DNA of 64,000 bases from Ancylothrix sp. D3o (GTDB lineage: Bacteria; Cyanobacteriota; Cyanobacteriia; Cyanobacteriales; Oscillatoriaceae). Within the stretch, counting starts at the first letter, position 1, and each line of letters begins with the position of its first letter. The DNA lies in the NCBI RefSeq assembly GCF_025370775.1, contig NZ_JAMXEX010000003.1, positions 248,001-312,000 on the forward strand, given 5' to 3'. The notes beneath the pieces are model-generated. The model saw only the letters and a list, made by a program, of their open reading frames with translations, ran no database searches and was not told the origin of the DNA. Positions 34,559 to 43,440 of the stretch are shown one piece after another. Made by a program: the position numbers and the translations under genes.

Positions 34559-35353
34559 TTAATAGTCGTAAGGGTTTTTGGGTTTGGGAATATTTGTAAG
34601 CGTCTGCGCCTCAATAGTTAGCTGACGTTTATTGCCTAAATTAGTGGTGATCATTTCACCTTCAATTTCTAACCAAGTGTCGGAGGGATAGGCGCTGCGA
34701 TTTTGGGCTAATTTCACCGGCAACCCGACAGGATAAGCATCCGCTGCACAACAAGTCAAAATAAACCGAGCAATAATAATGTATTCCTCGCTATAATTTG
34801 GCGGATGAATCACAAAACCCTGCACTTTTACCTTTTGGCCGGTATAGGCATCCGGTTCGGGATAAACGTTTAAAGTCCTCACCCAATCAATAATCGAACG
34901 GTCTTCTGGGCGGGTATTTGAGCGAAAAGATTGGGGTTGGGAACGAGTTAAACTAACAAAGTCTGTGATGCCTCGATCTAAAGCGGTTTGGCTGGAAAAA
35001 ACTTGTGGTTCGATGGCTAAACCTAGCAAAGCGGTGATTAATAATAAACTGCTGCCAATTCCGGGGGGAAATACGCTTAAATGTTGAACGTTTGGGGCGG
35101 GCAAATTTGACGGTTTTTTCTTTAATTGGCTGAGAAGTTCGACTGTTTTAAAGACACTGAGGGCGAGTAAGCCAAACCCTCCGGCAATAACTAGCCAAAA
35201 GAAATCAGGGTGAATGAGTAGATAAAGTTTGCCGGTGAGCCAATATTTTATCATCAAAATTCCCCAGGTTCCTATGGCTAAAACATCTAGCCAAGGTAGT
35301 AAAAAGGTGGGGATTTTTTTGGGAGACTTGTTGTTTGCAGAAATAGAAGTCAT
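34559..35353 (-). CDS. TIGR03943 family protein (YcgQ-like)
   Basis: 264 aa with hydrophobic helices at about residues 18-38, 45-68 and 98-115. A soluble C-terminal region contains V-K-V-Q-G-F-V, a cysteine pair (T-C-C-A-A-D-A) and W-L-E-I-E-G, which look like an OB-like fold. The family is nearly always encoded beside a DUF318-type permease, and here that gene ends only 10 bp upstream. The pair is thought to be a membrane complex; its substrate is not established. The cysteines may bind metal. Confidence 0.87.
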   Translation of the reverse strand: MTSISANNKSPKKIPTFLLPWLDVLAIGTWGILMIKYWLTGKLYLLIHPDFFWLVIAGGFGLLALSVFKTVELLSQLKKKPSNLPAPNVQHLSVFPPGIGSSLLLITALLGLAIEPQVFSSQTALDRGITDFVSLTRSQPQSFRSNTRPEDRSIIDWVRTLNVYPEPDAYTGQKVKVQGFVIHPPNYSEEYIIIARFILTCCAADAYPVGLPVKLAQNRSAYPSDTWLEIEGEMITTNLGNKRQLTIEAQTLTNIPKPKNPYDY

Positions 35354-35363
35354 GCCAGAGGTT

Positions 35364-36395
35364 TTAACTAAAGTGCAGGTTGATTAACAGAGTGAAAAGA
35401 AAGGTGAGTTGGGCAGCGAGGGCAAAGAGGTAAATGATCGCTTTTTTCTTGAAGAGAAAGAGCATTAAACCAATGCCTTTGAGGTCAATCATGGGCCCAA
35501 AAACTAAGAAGGCGAGGAGGGAACCGCTGGTAAAAACCGAGGCAAAAGAAAGGGCAAAAAATGAGTCTACAGTCGAACAAATCGAGACGACGGCGGCGAG
35601 TACCATCATGGCTAAAATTGATGTCACCGGCCCCTGTCCTAAACTAAGGATAAAATCGCGGGGGGCTGCTACTTGAATAATCGCGGCAATGGCACTGCCA
35701 ATAACGAGAACTGCTCCTAATTCTCGGAGTTCTTGGATGGTATTATCTGCGAGTAAACGTAATTTGTCTGCGAGGGGTTTTTTGGCGCTGTTGGCGGCAA
35801 TTAAATTTGGTTGTAGCATCGTAGAGTCAAGACGTAATGGCGCGCCTGGTTGACCGAGTAAATAAGTGCCAGATTGTAATAACATTGAAGCAGTTTCGCC
35901 GCTATCGATGGCTTTTTTTCCTGGGGGAATGTAGCGAGGCATGGCGCGTGCGAGGGCCGGTTGTAAGACGGGGCGGAGGTCTGCTTGGGCGCTAAAAACG
36001 CAGCCTATTATGGTAGCAATGGTTAAGGAAAGTACGACGCGCAAAACTACAATTTCTGGCTGTTCTCGAAAGGCTGTCCAGGTTGCCCAAATAACGATGG
36101 GATTGATGGTGGGGGCGGCGAGTAGAAAGCCTATAGCCACCGGCGCAGGGACTCCCTGCATTAAAAGTCGTCTGGCTACGGGCACGTTTCCGCACTCGCA
36201 TACTGGAAATAAAAATCCGATTGAACTGCCGGCTAAGGCTCCTAAGAAGGGGTTGCGGGGCATCATTTTGACTAATTTGGCTTCATCGACAAATAGCAGC
36301 AGTAAACCGGAAAATAAGACGCCGAGCAGCAAGAAGGGGATCGCTTCTACCAGCAAGCTTAAAAAGATTGTAAAAGCCTGGTTGATTTGATTCAT
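35364..36395 (-). CDS. DUF318-type permease (YcgR/ArsP-like)
   Basis: 343 aa with about eight hydrophobic segments. Family motifs are G-F-L-F-P-V-C-E-C-G-N-V-P-V-A-R near residue 60, G-V-P-A-P-V-A-I-G-F-L-L-A-A-P-T-I-N-P near 80-98, and V-S-I-C-S-T-V-D-S-F near 275. Members include ArsP-like organoarsenical exporters and predicted cation-related permeases. The substrate is not known for this one. It leads a three-gene operon with the TIGR03943 and Ig-like genes. Confidence 0.88.
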   Translation of the reverse strand: MNQINQAFTIFLSLLVEAIPFLLLGVLFSGLLLLFVDEAKLVKMMPRNPFLGALAGSSIGFLFPVCECGNVPVARRLLMQGVPAPVAIGFLLAAPTINPIVIWATWTAFREQPEIVVLRVVLSLTIATIIGCVFSAQADLRPVLQPALARAMPRYIPPGKKAIDSGETASMLLQSGTYLLGQPGAPLRLDSTMLQPNLIAANSAKKPLADKLRLLADNTIQELRELGAVLVIGSAIAAIIQVAAPRDFILSLGQGPVTSILAMMVLAAVVSICSTVDSFFALSFASVFTSGSLLAFLVFGPMIDLKGIGLMLFLFKKKAIIYLFALAAQLTFLFTLLINLHFS

Positions 36396-36472
36396 GTAGT
36401 GTGTGGGGAGCGCGAAAGTTCATAACCTACAACATCTTATCAAAGAGGTAGTGGCACCCGGAACAATGCAGC

Positions 36473-36505
36473 AAAAAAGCTGGCAGCGATCAAGCAACTG
36501 CCAGC
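36473..36505 (-). terminator. Intrinsic terminator of the EAL gene
   Basis: On the minus strand GCTGGCAG pairs with CTGCCAGC over a perfect 8-bp stem with an 11-nt loop, and is followed directly by six T. It lies 33 bp past the stop of the EAL-domain gene. Confidence 0.85.
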
Positions 36506-36537
36506 CCGTTGAAGGTTTTAGGTTGAAAATTGCCGCA

Positions 36538-37656
36538 TTAAGCCGGTAATGCCACCATTTTTTCGCTAAATTTGGGGGTGGTGGCTACGGGGGGAGTGCT
36601 GGGTTTAGCTATTAAGAAACCTTGCACAAAAGTTGTCCCGCGTTCGCGCAGCCAGTGTAGTTCTTCTTCGGTTTCAATGCCTTCGGCGATTGTTTTTATT
36701 TCTAACTGGTGGGCGATTTCTAAGAGTTTTTCGGTAATTAAAGCTTTGTAAGGATCTTGATGGACGTTGCGGATTAAGTGCATATCTAATTTGACAAAAT
36801 CTGGCCGCAGTTGATGGATTAAATTTAAGTTGGAATAGCCGCTGCCAAAATCGTCAAGGGCGATTAAAAAGCCGGCATCTTGATAAAATTTCAAGATTTT
36901 AGTCAGGTGGGAAATATCGGGGGGTTGTTCGGACTCTGCAACTTCAAACACAATCCGCTCGTGAGAAAAATCTGCTTCGTCAATGGCTCGCACGGTCATT
37001 CGTAGACAAGTAGTGGGATCATATACAGAGGTTGGCGAAAAGTTGATAAATAAATGTTCTTTGATGCCATGCAAGCTTCCTTGTTTAATGGCGCTTGATC
37101 TTGCTAAGGCATCTAACTGAAATATTAAACCGGCTGATTCTGCCTGAGCAAAAATCCGTCCTGGGGCAATGACGCTATTGTTTTCATCTATTCCTCGCAG
37201 CAGCGCTTCGTAGGCGAAAATTTGTGAGGTGTCTTCTGTATAAACAATAGGCTGAAAATAGCTGGTTATTCGCTCGTTTGCTAACATATCTAATAACCAG
37301 TCAGATTGTCCTAAGCTAAGGAAGTTTTGCAGAGATACTACCCGCGAAAAGTCTTTAAATTGTGCTTCTTCCAGGTTTGGCATCCACAAAGCTTGGCTTT
37401 CTTTGAGTTCTTTGCTAGAGAGTTTGGCCGACAACACATTGAGAAACCATTCTTTGCTTTCTTTATCTAAGATAATATACAAACATTTTTCTTCTTGAAG
37501 ATGATAAGTTAACTGTTGATTTTTCAGGAAAGACAAGATTTTGTTAAGGGTGTGTTTGACGGGAAACCACAGGTATAGTCTGCCACTTCCCTCTATTTTG
37601 CTGGGGATCGTTTCACAACGGGCGCAACCTTCTCCATTTCCGTTTATTGCAGTCAT
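36538..37656 (-). CDS. EAL-domain c-di-GMP phosphodiesterase
   Basis: 372 aa. An N-terminal region of about 115 residues of unknown fold (with C-A-R-C near residue 11) precedes the EAL domain (about 125-355). All catalytic motifs look intact: Y-E-A-L-L-R, F-I-N-F-S-P, F-E-V-A-E-S-E, L-D-D-F-G-S-G-Y, V-K-L-D and E-G-I-E-T-E-E-E. There is no GGDEF domain, so the protein should only hydrolyse c-di-GMP. It has no membrane helix. It is transcribed divergently from the PAS-GAF kinase and ends in a clear intrinsic terminator. Confidence 0.92.
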   Translation of the reverse strand: MTAINGNGEGCARCETIPSKIEGSGRLYLWFPVKHTLNKILSFLKNQQLTYHLQEEKCLYIILDKESKEWFLNVLSAKLSSKELKESQALWMPNLEEAQFKDFSRVVSLQNFLSLGQSDWLLDMLANERITSYFQPIVYTEDTSQIFAYEALLRGIDENNSVIAPGRIFAQAESAGLIFQLDALARSSAIKQGSLHGIKEHLFINFSPTSVYDPTTCLRMTVRAIDEADFSHERIVFEVAESEQPPDISHLTKILKFYQDAGFLIALDDFGSGYSNLNLIHQLRPDFVKLDMHLIRNVHQDPYKALITEKLLEIAHQLEIKTIAEGIETEEELHWLRERGTTFVQGFLIAKPSTPPVATTPKFSEKMVALPA

Positions 37657-38294
37657 TGTGTATATTCCTGTGTGATATTAGATTCCTACAGAGGGGGTTT
37701 CGAGGCTGATGTGTTTTTAACATTGGTGAGCGGGCCGACTGAAACTAAAAACACACTTTTTATGATTCCCTACCATAAAAAGCAGGGTCTAAGCGTTTAA
37801 TTTTAATAATGCAGAGTTAGCTGATCATCTACCTTAAGGTAGATATGCTTTTCAACTTTTTGGAAGGGAACTTAAAAAAATTTAAAACGTATAAGACCCA
37901 AGAAAACCTGATAATTATACTGATTTTTTGCTCAATTTCTGGAAATAACGGACAAACTCATCCATAGGAGCCTTTTTATGCACTTTGACAATAAACCTCT
38001 AGGCAGATGCACTTTGCGTGGGGTTTGGATTACAAATAAAAAAGTGATAAGTGTTTGCTAGTTGAAGAACCTGTGAGCGAGAAAAATTGTAAGAATAATA
38101 AGTGGAATTATGATTATGATAAGAGCCACTTTACTTTCTTAAAGTTTTCCGTTCTCATCAGGTTTTAGAAGGTTTTAGATATTTTTTTTAAGTGTTTTAA
38201 CATTTTTTGAATTCGGTAAATATTTTTTTTATTGGCCTTTTAAACCCTCTATTTGTTCATCCCGCATCTACTTTCTTAGAACCCCAGCATCTCC
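37657..38294. other. 638-bp divergent promoter region with palindrome
   Basis: No ORF. This AT-rich region lies between the divergent EAL and PAS-GAF kinase genes and should hold both promoters. It contains the perfect 18-bp palindrome at 37827-37844. I could not fix a promoter for either gene. Confidence 0.45.
37827..37844. promoter_or_regulatory. Perfect 18-bp palindrome ATCTACCTTAAGGTAGAT
   Basis: A loop-free palindrome 170 bp upstream of the EAL gene start (on its strand) and 450 bp before the PAS-GAF kinase gene. The lack of a loop favours a dimeric repressor/activator site over an RNA hairpin. It shares the pattern CTAYCTYAAGRTAG with 14770-14783. Confidence 0.45.
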
Positions 38295-40283
38295 ATGACT
38301 CCTCAAATGATCGCTAATCTACCTCTATCGAGCGGCCAAACTTCAGGGATAAGGGCTTTAGCCACCGGCAGCGTAGCAACAGCCCCTCACCAGCCGGTTA
38401 AAAATTCTGGGCTTTGCGTCGCAAGTATCCCCGGATTGATGTATCAATTTTTGCTCAGGAAGGATGGCTCTCTGAGTTTTTTATTTCTGAGCCCAAATTT
38501 TGGAGATTTTTTTGAGCTAGATGCCGGTGCAATGGATGTGGATACGGAAACTTTGGTAGCCATGATTCATCCCGATGACCGAGATTATTTTTATGATTCG
38601 ATTAAGAACTCAGCAGATGCTTTAGAATCTTGGAATTGGCTGGGCCGGTTTAATTTACCTTCCGGGGAAATTAAATGGCTGCAATGGGATGCCCAACCGT
38701 CGCGGCAAGCGAACGGAAATATTTTTTGGAATGGTTTATTGGTGGATGTAACCAGCCAGCAGCAATTAAATGATGAAGTTGAGCGGCTTTGTTTTTTGTT
38801 GGGTGTAACTGAACGCTTGCAAAGTACGAGCGATCTTTATGAAATTGCTAATTTTGCTTTAACTTATTTGGTTCAAGCTACTCATGCAGCTTTTGGAGAT
38901 GTGAAAGTTATTGAGCGCGATGCTGAAAACTGGCGATCCTGTTGGTTGACGAATTACGTTTCAGCCCAAGTTATTGCCAATTTTGGAGAAAGGGTTGTGA
39001 CGGAAATTTTAACAGGTTTGCAAAAAAGTGCCGATCAGGATCGAGAATTCCTGGGGCAAGTTGTACAAACCGGCACAACTTTAGTAATAGAAGATTATGC
39101 CAGCCACCTTGAATTTAGCATTGATGGCTGCGAGTTGCCGGTGGGACAAATTATCATGTTTCCTATTCCTGCTAGTGATGGCACTGTGTTAGCAGTTCTG
39201 ACTTTACATTCCAATCATCCTGAGCCAATTCAAAACAGCCGGATCAAAGAAATGGTTTTAGCTGCCTGTCGCATTTTAGGTGTTCGACTTGAACAGGCAA
39301 AATCGAGAGAAGAACTACGGCAAGCGAATATTCAACTAGAGTCTGCTTACGATAAATTGAGAGAGCAAACCCAAAATTTAGAACAAACTTTGTGTGAGCT
39401 TAAACAAACCCAAGCACAATTAATTCAAAGTGAAAAAATGTCGAGTTTGGGTAGTTTAGTGGCCGGGATCGCTCACGAAATTAATAATCCTGTAAGTTTT
39501 ATTCACGGTAATCTACCTTTTGCGCGGAAGTATTTTCAAGATTTGCTATTTTTGCTAGAAACCTATCAAAAATACGGCCCGCAGCCGGGGCCAGAAATTG
39601 AGCAACTAACTGAGGAAATCGATATAGGTTATTTGCGAGAAGATTTGCCGAGAATTTTGACTTCCATTCAAACAGGTTCCGAACGAATTAGGGATCTTGT
39701 CCGCTGCTTGCGTAACTTTTCCCGCTTGGATGAGTCGGAACTAAAAAAAGTTAATATCCATGAGGGTATTGAAAATACGTTGCTGCTTTTAAATAACCGC
39801 TTAAAGGCGCAACATTGGCGGCCAGAAATTGAAGTTATCAAAGATTATGGAAATTTGCCCGGCGTGGAGTGTTATGTTAGCTCTCTCAATCAAGTTTTTA
39901 TGAATATTATTAGTAATGCCATTGAGGCGGTGGAAGAATCTTTTGCTACCGGCTACTTGGATGCCAAACAGAATAAAGGACAAATTTGGATTCGTAGCGA
40001 ACTCAAATCTGGGCAGATTTCAATTGCCATTTCTGATAACGGTTTTGGTATTCCTGCTGCTTTGCAGTCTCGTTTGTTTGATCCATTTTTTACCACCAAA
40101 CCTGTCGGCAAAGGCACCGGTTTAGGGCTTTCGATTAGTTACCGCATTGTTACAGAAAAACATGGGGGTCAATTAAAATGTATTTCTGCCCCTGGACAAA
40201 ACACTGAATTTGTGATCCAAATTCCCCTCAAACAAATTAAAATGAGTCAAAAATGGCCTCCATCTGCGGAAATTCCAGCTTGA
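38295..40283 (+). CDS. PAS-GAF sensor histidine kinase
   Basis: 662 aa. A PAS domain of the PAS_3 type (about residues 45-160, with I-H-P-D-D-R-D-Y) is followed by a GAF-like domain (about 170-340) and a coiled coil (345-380). The kinase core comes next, with phospho-acceptor His near 395 (G-I-A-H-E-I-N-N-P), N-box (I-I-S-N-A-I-E-A-V), G1 (D-N-G-F-G-I-P), F-box (D-P-F-F-T-T-K) and G2 (G-K-G-T-G-L-G-L). It is a soluble, apparently active kinase. No response-regulator gene is adjacent. It shares the A-H-E-I-N/R-N-P type core with the downstream kinases at 41973 and 43441. Confidence 0.92.
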   Translation: MTPQMIANLPLSSGQTSGIRALATGSVATAPHQPVKNSGLCVASIPGLMYQFLLRKDGSLSFLFLSPNFGDFFELDAGAMDVDTETLVAMIHPDDRDYFYDSIKNSADALESWNWLGRFNLPSGEIKWLQWDAQPSRQANGNIFWNGLLVDVTSQQQLNDEVERLCFLLGVTERLQSTSDLYEIANFALTYLVQATHAAFGDVKVIERDAENWRSCWLTNYVSAQVIANFGERVVTEILTGLQKSADQDREFLGQVVQTGTTLVIEDYASHLEFSIDGCELPVGQIIMFPIPASDGTVLAVLTLHSNHPEPIQNSRIKEMVLAACRILGVRLEQAKSREELRQANIQLESAYDKLREQTQNLEQTLCELKQTQAQLIQSEKMSSLGSLVAGIAHEINNPVSFIHGNLPFARKYFQDLLFLLETYQKYGPQPGPEIEQLTEEIDIGYLREDLPRILTSIQTGSERIRDLVRCLRNFSRLDESELKKVNIHEGIENTLLLLNNRLKAQHWRPEIEVIKDYGNLPGVECYVSSLNQVFMNIISNAIEAVEESFATGYLDAKQNKGQIWIRSELKSGQISIAISDNGFGIPAALQSRLFDPFFTTKPVGKGTGLGLSISYRIVTEKHGGQLKCISAPGQNTEFVIQIPLKQIKMSQKWPPSAEIPA

Positions 40284-40661
40284 GGATTTTGTGGATTTAA
40301 TGTGAATTGAAGATTTACGAGTAGCCGAACTCTACAAGCTAACTTCCCCTCTAGCAACAACCACTGGCTATCAAAATTGTGGGGTTCAACTAAAACAAAC
40401 CTACATAAATAAGTTAAAACTCTGTTAAAGCTAGGTAAAAATTATTTAAACATTTGCGGGCGTGGGCCGTGTTTTTTTTTCACAAAACCTTGCCTAATTG
40501 TTAAAAACAAGATTTGATAATATACGATAGATCATAAATTGCTTGTAAAATCAAGCCATCTGAAATAAGCAAAAAATCTCGCCGTTAACATTAAAAAATC
40601 CTTAAATTTTTCGGTGGCAACGACTGTCAGGTTCCAAAGTGAGGAAACTATAAGTAACTAT
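40284..40661. other. About 380-bp spacer upstream of the CBS-GGDEF gene
   Basis: AT-rich with no supported gene, apart from the possible 16-codon N-terminal extension from the GTG at 40614. TGATAATATAC near 40515 resembles a -10 element, but I see no convincing -35 partner at proper spacing. Confidence 0.35.
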
Positions 40662-41717
40662 ATGCTCAGCGCCTCCCGCTTTGACACATTCTCATCGCCC
40701 CTACTGGCGAATTCTTGCCAAAAGCTGCGTTTAGATTCAACGCTTGAAGATTTGCAGCTTTGGGACTGTCAGGTAGAATCGCATTATCTCGGTAAAGAAA
40801 TCGCCGAAAAATTTAACCAAAATCCTCTCTTACCCGGAGTAATTATGACGGAAGCGGGGAAATTTATCGGCATGATTTCGCGGCATCGGTTTTTGGAAAA
40901 TCTTAGCCGGCCTTACGGTGTGGATTTGTTTTTGCCACGACCACTTAAATTTTTATACCGCTTTGCTCATAGCCAGGAGTTAATTTTTCCCAGCAAAAAA
41001 TTAATTGTAGAAGCAGCGCACCAATCTTTACACCGGCCCCCAGAATTACTTTATGAACCGATTGTTGTGGAGGTAGCCCCTCAAGTTCAGCGATTGCTTG
41101 GTTTGCATGAATTATTAATTGCTCAATCGCAAATTCATCAACTCGCCACCCAATTACTTGAACAAACTCGTCAAAAGTTGGAAACGGCAAATGAACAATT
41201 AAAACGTCAAGTTAGTATTGATGGTTTAACCGGCATTGCTAACCGTCGCCGGTTTGATGAATATTTAGAAATAGAATGGCGTCGTCTTGGTCGTGAAAAT
41301 TTGGTTTTGTCTTTGATTTTGTGTGATGTGGATTTTTTTAAAAGCTATAACGACACCTACGGACACCAAGCTGGGGATATGTGTTTGCGATCCTGTGCGA
41401 GTTTGTTGAGCAATTCGGTTCACCGGCCTGCGGATCTGGTGGCTCGCTATGGCGGTGAAGAATTTGCGATTATTTTGCCGAATACCGATAGCGCCGGTGG
41501 TGTTTATGTTGCAGAAGCCATCCGGGCCGGTTTGCATTCGTTAAAACTGCCTCATATTCGCTCAGAGTGCGGTTTTGTTTCCCTCAGCTATGGAGTAGCT
41601 TGCATGATTCCCAGCCACGACACAGAACCGGCAGACCTCATTGCCCTAGCAGATCAAGCGCTTTATGAAGCTAAAGCAAAAGGGCGAAATTGTGTAGTTT
41701 TGAAAACGCAATTTTAG
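40662..41717 (+). CDS. CBS-like module plus GGDEF diguanylate cyclase
   Basis: 351 aa from the ATG at 40662. A GTG at 40614 would add 16 residues, but the shorter start (M-L-S-A-S-R) matches the start of the next paralogue (M-L-A-S-N-Q). The N-terminal about 150 residues form a CBS-pair-like module with N-P-L-L-P-G, G-M-I-S-R-H-R-F-L-E, S-R-P-Y-G-V and L-Y-E-P-I-V-V-E. After a short coil the GGDEF domain (about 180-345) has an intact active site Y-G-G-E-E-F and inhibitory site R-P-A-D at the standard spacing. It should be an active, feedback-inhibited diguanylate cyclase controlled by a ligand of the module. It is the first of three tandem genes with this module. Confidence 0.9.
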   Translation: MLSASRFDTFSSPLLANSCQKLRLDSTLEDLQLWDCQVESHYLGKEIAEKFNQNPLLPGVIMTEAGKFIGMISRHRFLENLSRPYGVDLFLPRPLKFLYRFAHSQELIFPSKKLIVEAAHQSLHRPPELLYEPIVVEVAPQVQRLLGLHELLIAQSQIHQLATQLLEQTRQKLETANEQLKRQVSIDGLTGIANRRRFDEYLEIEWRRLGRENLVLSLILCDVDFFKSYNDTYGHQAGDMCLRSCASLLSNSVHRPADLVARYGGEEFAIILPNTDSAGGVYVAEAIRAGLHSLKLPHIRSECGFVSLSYGVACMIPSHDTEPADLIALADQALYEAKAKGRNCVVLKTQF

Positions 41718-41972
41718 GGTAAAATTATCCCAAGTTTTAGCTGCGAGTAGACAATAAATTGCCACAAGGGCTATAAATTTGTCAGAATCTACTTTTCAAA
41801 TAAGGTTTAATGCGCCAAAAAGCTCTCAAGAGTTTAATTATAGTTTAAGGCATAATTATTTTATTGTTAAGACTAAAAGCCAGAAAAATTAAGAGTAAAA
41901 GTGTCCCTAATAGCTTAAAATATAAAAAGTTGAACTGAACATTTAAAGCAAGCATAACCGGGGTAAAAAAAG

Positions 41973-43352
41973 ATGTTGGCTAGCAATCAACTTTGTGAAG
42001 GAGTAAAACAGGTGACGAGATATCAACTCTACACCGGCAACCTGCGAATAGACTCAACGATCAGAGATTTAACACTCCATGAGTTTATTGCCGATGCCAG
42101 TTGTTTAGGCAAAGAATTGGCAAAAGCATTTACTGAAAATCCATTACTTCCTGGTGCCATTCTCATCACCCCAGGCGGCCAACTAGCAGGAATGATTTCG
42201 CGCAGGCGGTTTTTAGAACACCTAAGCCGGCCCTATGGAGTTGAGCTATTTTCTCGCCGTCCTGTGGAGGCATTATATCGGTTTGCCCAAACAGATGTTT
42301 TAGTGGTGCCGGCAAACACCACCATTGTCAATGCAGCCCATCAATCTTTACAGCGTTCCCCCGAATTACTTTATGAGCCGATAGTCGTTGAACTCGCCCC
42401 GCAAAATTATCGGCTTTTAGATGTTCACCAGTTATTAATTGCTCAATCTCATATCCACCAACTTACAGCCCAACTGCTCCACGAACAAACCCAAGCCCAA
42501 ATGATTCAAACAGAAAAAATGTCAAGTTTGGGGAGAATGGTTGCCGGGGTAGCCCACGAAATTCGCAACCCAGTTAACTGTATTTCTGGGAATATGGGAT
42601 TTGTGGAAAATTACTTTCAAGATTTGCTTTATCTCCAAGAAATTTACGACGAAATAGACATAAAAGACCCAAGCCTAATTGAACAGACTAAAGAAGAAAT
42701 AGACTTAGATTTTTTGCGAGAAGATATGCCAAAAATGATTGAAAGCGTCAAAATAGCTGCCGACCGGCTCACCAAAATTGTCGCCAGTTTGCAAAACTTT
42801 TCGCACCTCGACGAAAAGAAACCGCAACCGGCAGACATTCACGAATGTATCGACAGCACGCTGTTAATTTTAAATAACCGCCTTAAATATGATATTAACC
42901 TTGTCAAAAATTACGGTGACGTGCCGCCAATTCCCTGCTATTCTGGACAACTTAGCCAAGTATTTATGAACTTGATCAGCAACGCAATCGATGCTTTAAT
43001 GGAGCAATTAGAAACGGCCAAAAAGGAATGGAAACCGCAAATTAGCATCCGCACCGGCCTCAAAGAATTTGACCAAAAAGAATGGGTATTTATCCAAATA
43101 ACAGATAACGGGCCCGGTATCCCCCCAGAAATTATAGGAAGAATCTTTGAAACATTTTTTACAACAAAACCCCTGGGAAAAGGCACCGGCTTAGGATTAG
43201 CCATTAGCCATCAAATTGTCACGGAAAAACATACAGGCAAACTGAACGTATCGAGCCGATGGGCTAACAGTGAGGAAAGCCAGATAGAAACCGGCACAGA
43301 GTTTGAAATTTTGTTGCCGGTTACGGAAACTGGTTTAATAAGCAGCAGATAA
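41973..43352 (+). CDS. CBS-like module plus histidine kinase (intact)
   Basis: 459 aa. Residues about 20-155 are the same CBS-like module as in the upstream cyclase (N-P-L-L-P-G-A-I, G-M-I-S-R-R-R-F-L-E, L-Y-E-P-I-V-V-E). A short coil leads to the kinase core with phospho-acceptor His near 195 (G-V-A-H-E-I-R-N-P), N-box (L-I-S-N-A-I-D-A-L), G1 (D-N-G-P-G-I-P), F-box (F-E-T-F-F-T-T-K) and G2 (G-K-G-T-G-L-G-L). All motifs are intact and no membrane helix is present. The response regulator is not encoded nearby. The module is presumably the sensory part; CBS pairs often bind adenine nucleotides. Confidence 0.9.
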   Translation: MLASNQLCEGVKQVTRYQLYTGNLRIDSTIRDLTLHEFIADASCLGKELAKAFTENPLLPGAILITPGGQLAGMISRRRFLEHLSRPYGVELFSRRPVEALYRFAQTDVLVVPANTTIVNAAHQSLQRSPELLYEPIVVELAPQNYRLLDVHQLLIAQSHIHQLTAQLLHEQTQAQMIQTEKMSSLGRMVAGVAHEIRNPVNCISGNMGFVENYFQDLLYLQEIYDEIDIKDPSLIEQTKEEIDLDFLREDMPKMIESVKIAADRLTKIVASLQNFSHLDEKKPQPADIHECIDSTLLILNNRLKYDINLVKNYGDVPPIPCYSGQLSQVFMNLISNAIDALMEQLETAKKEWKPQISIRTGLKEFDQKEWVFIQITDNGPGIPPEIIGRIFETFFTTKPLGKGTGLGLAISHQIVTEKHTGKLNVSSRWANSEESQIETGTEFEILLPVTETGLISSR

Positions 43353-43440
43353 TGTTAGGCTATGGTCTGAAGCTAAAACCACAGCTTCCTGTCTGCTCAA
43401 GTTTATGCGTCCGGGTTGGCCGGCGAATTATGTGTTTTAA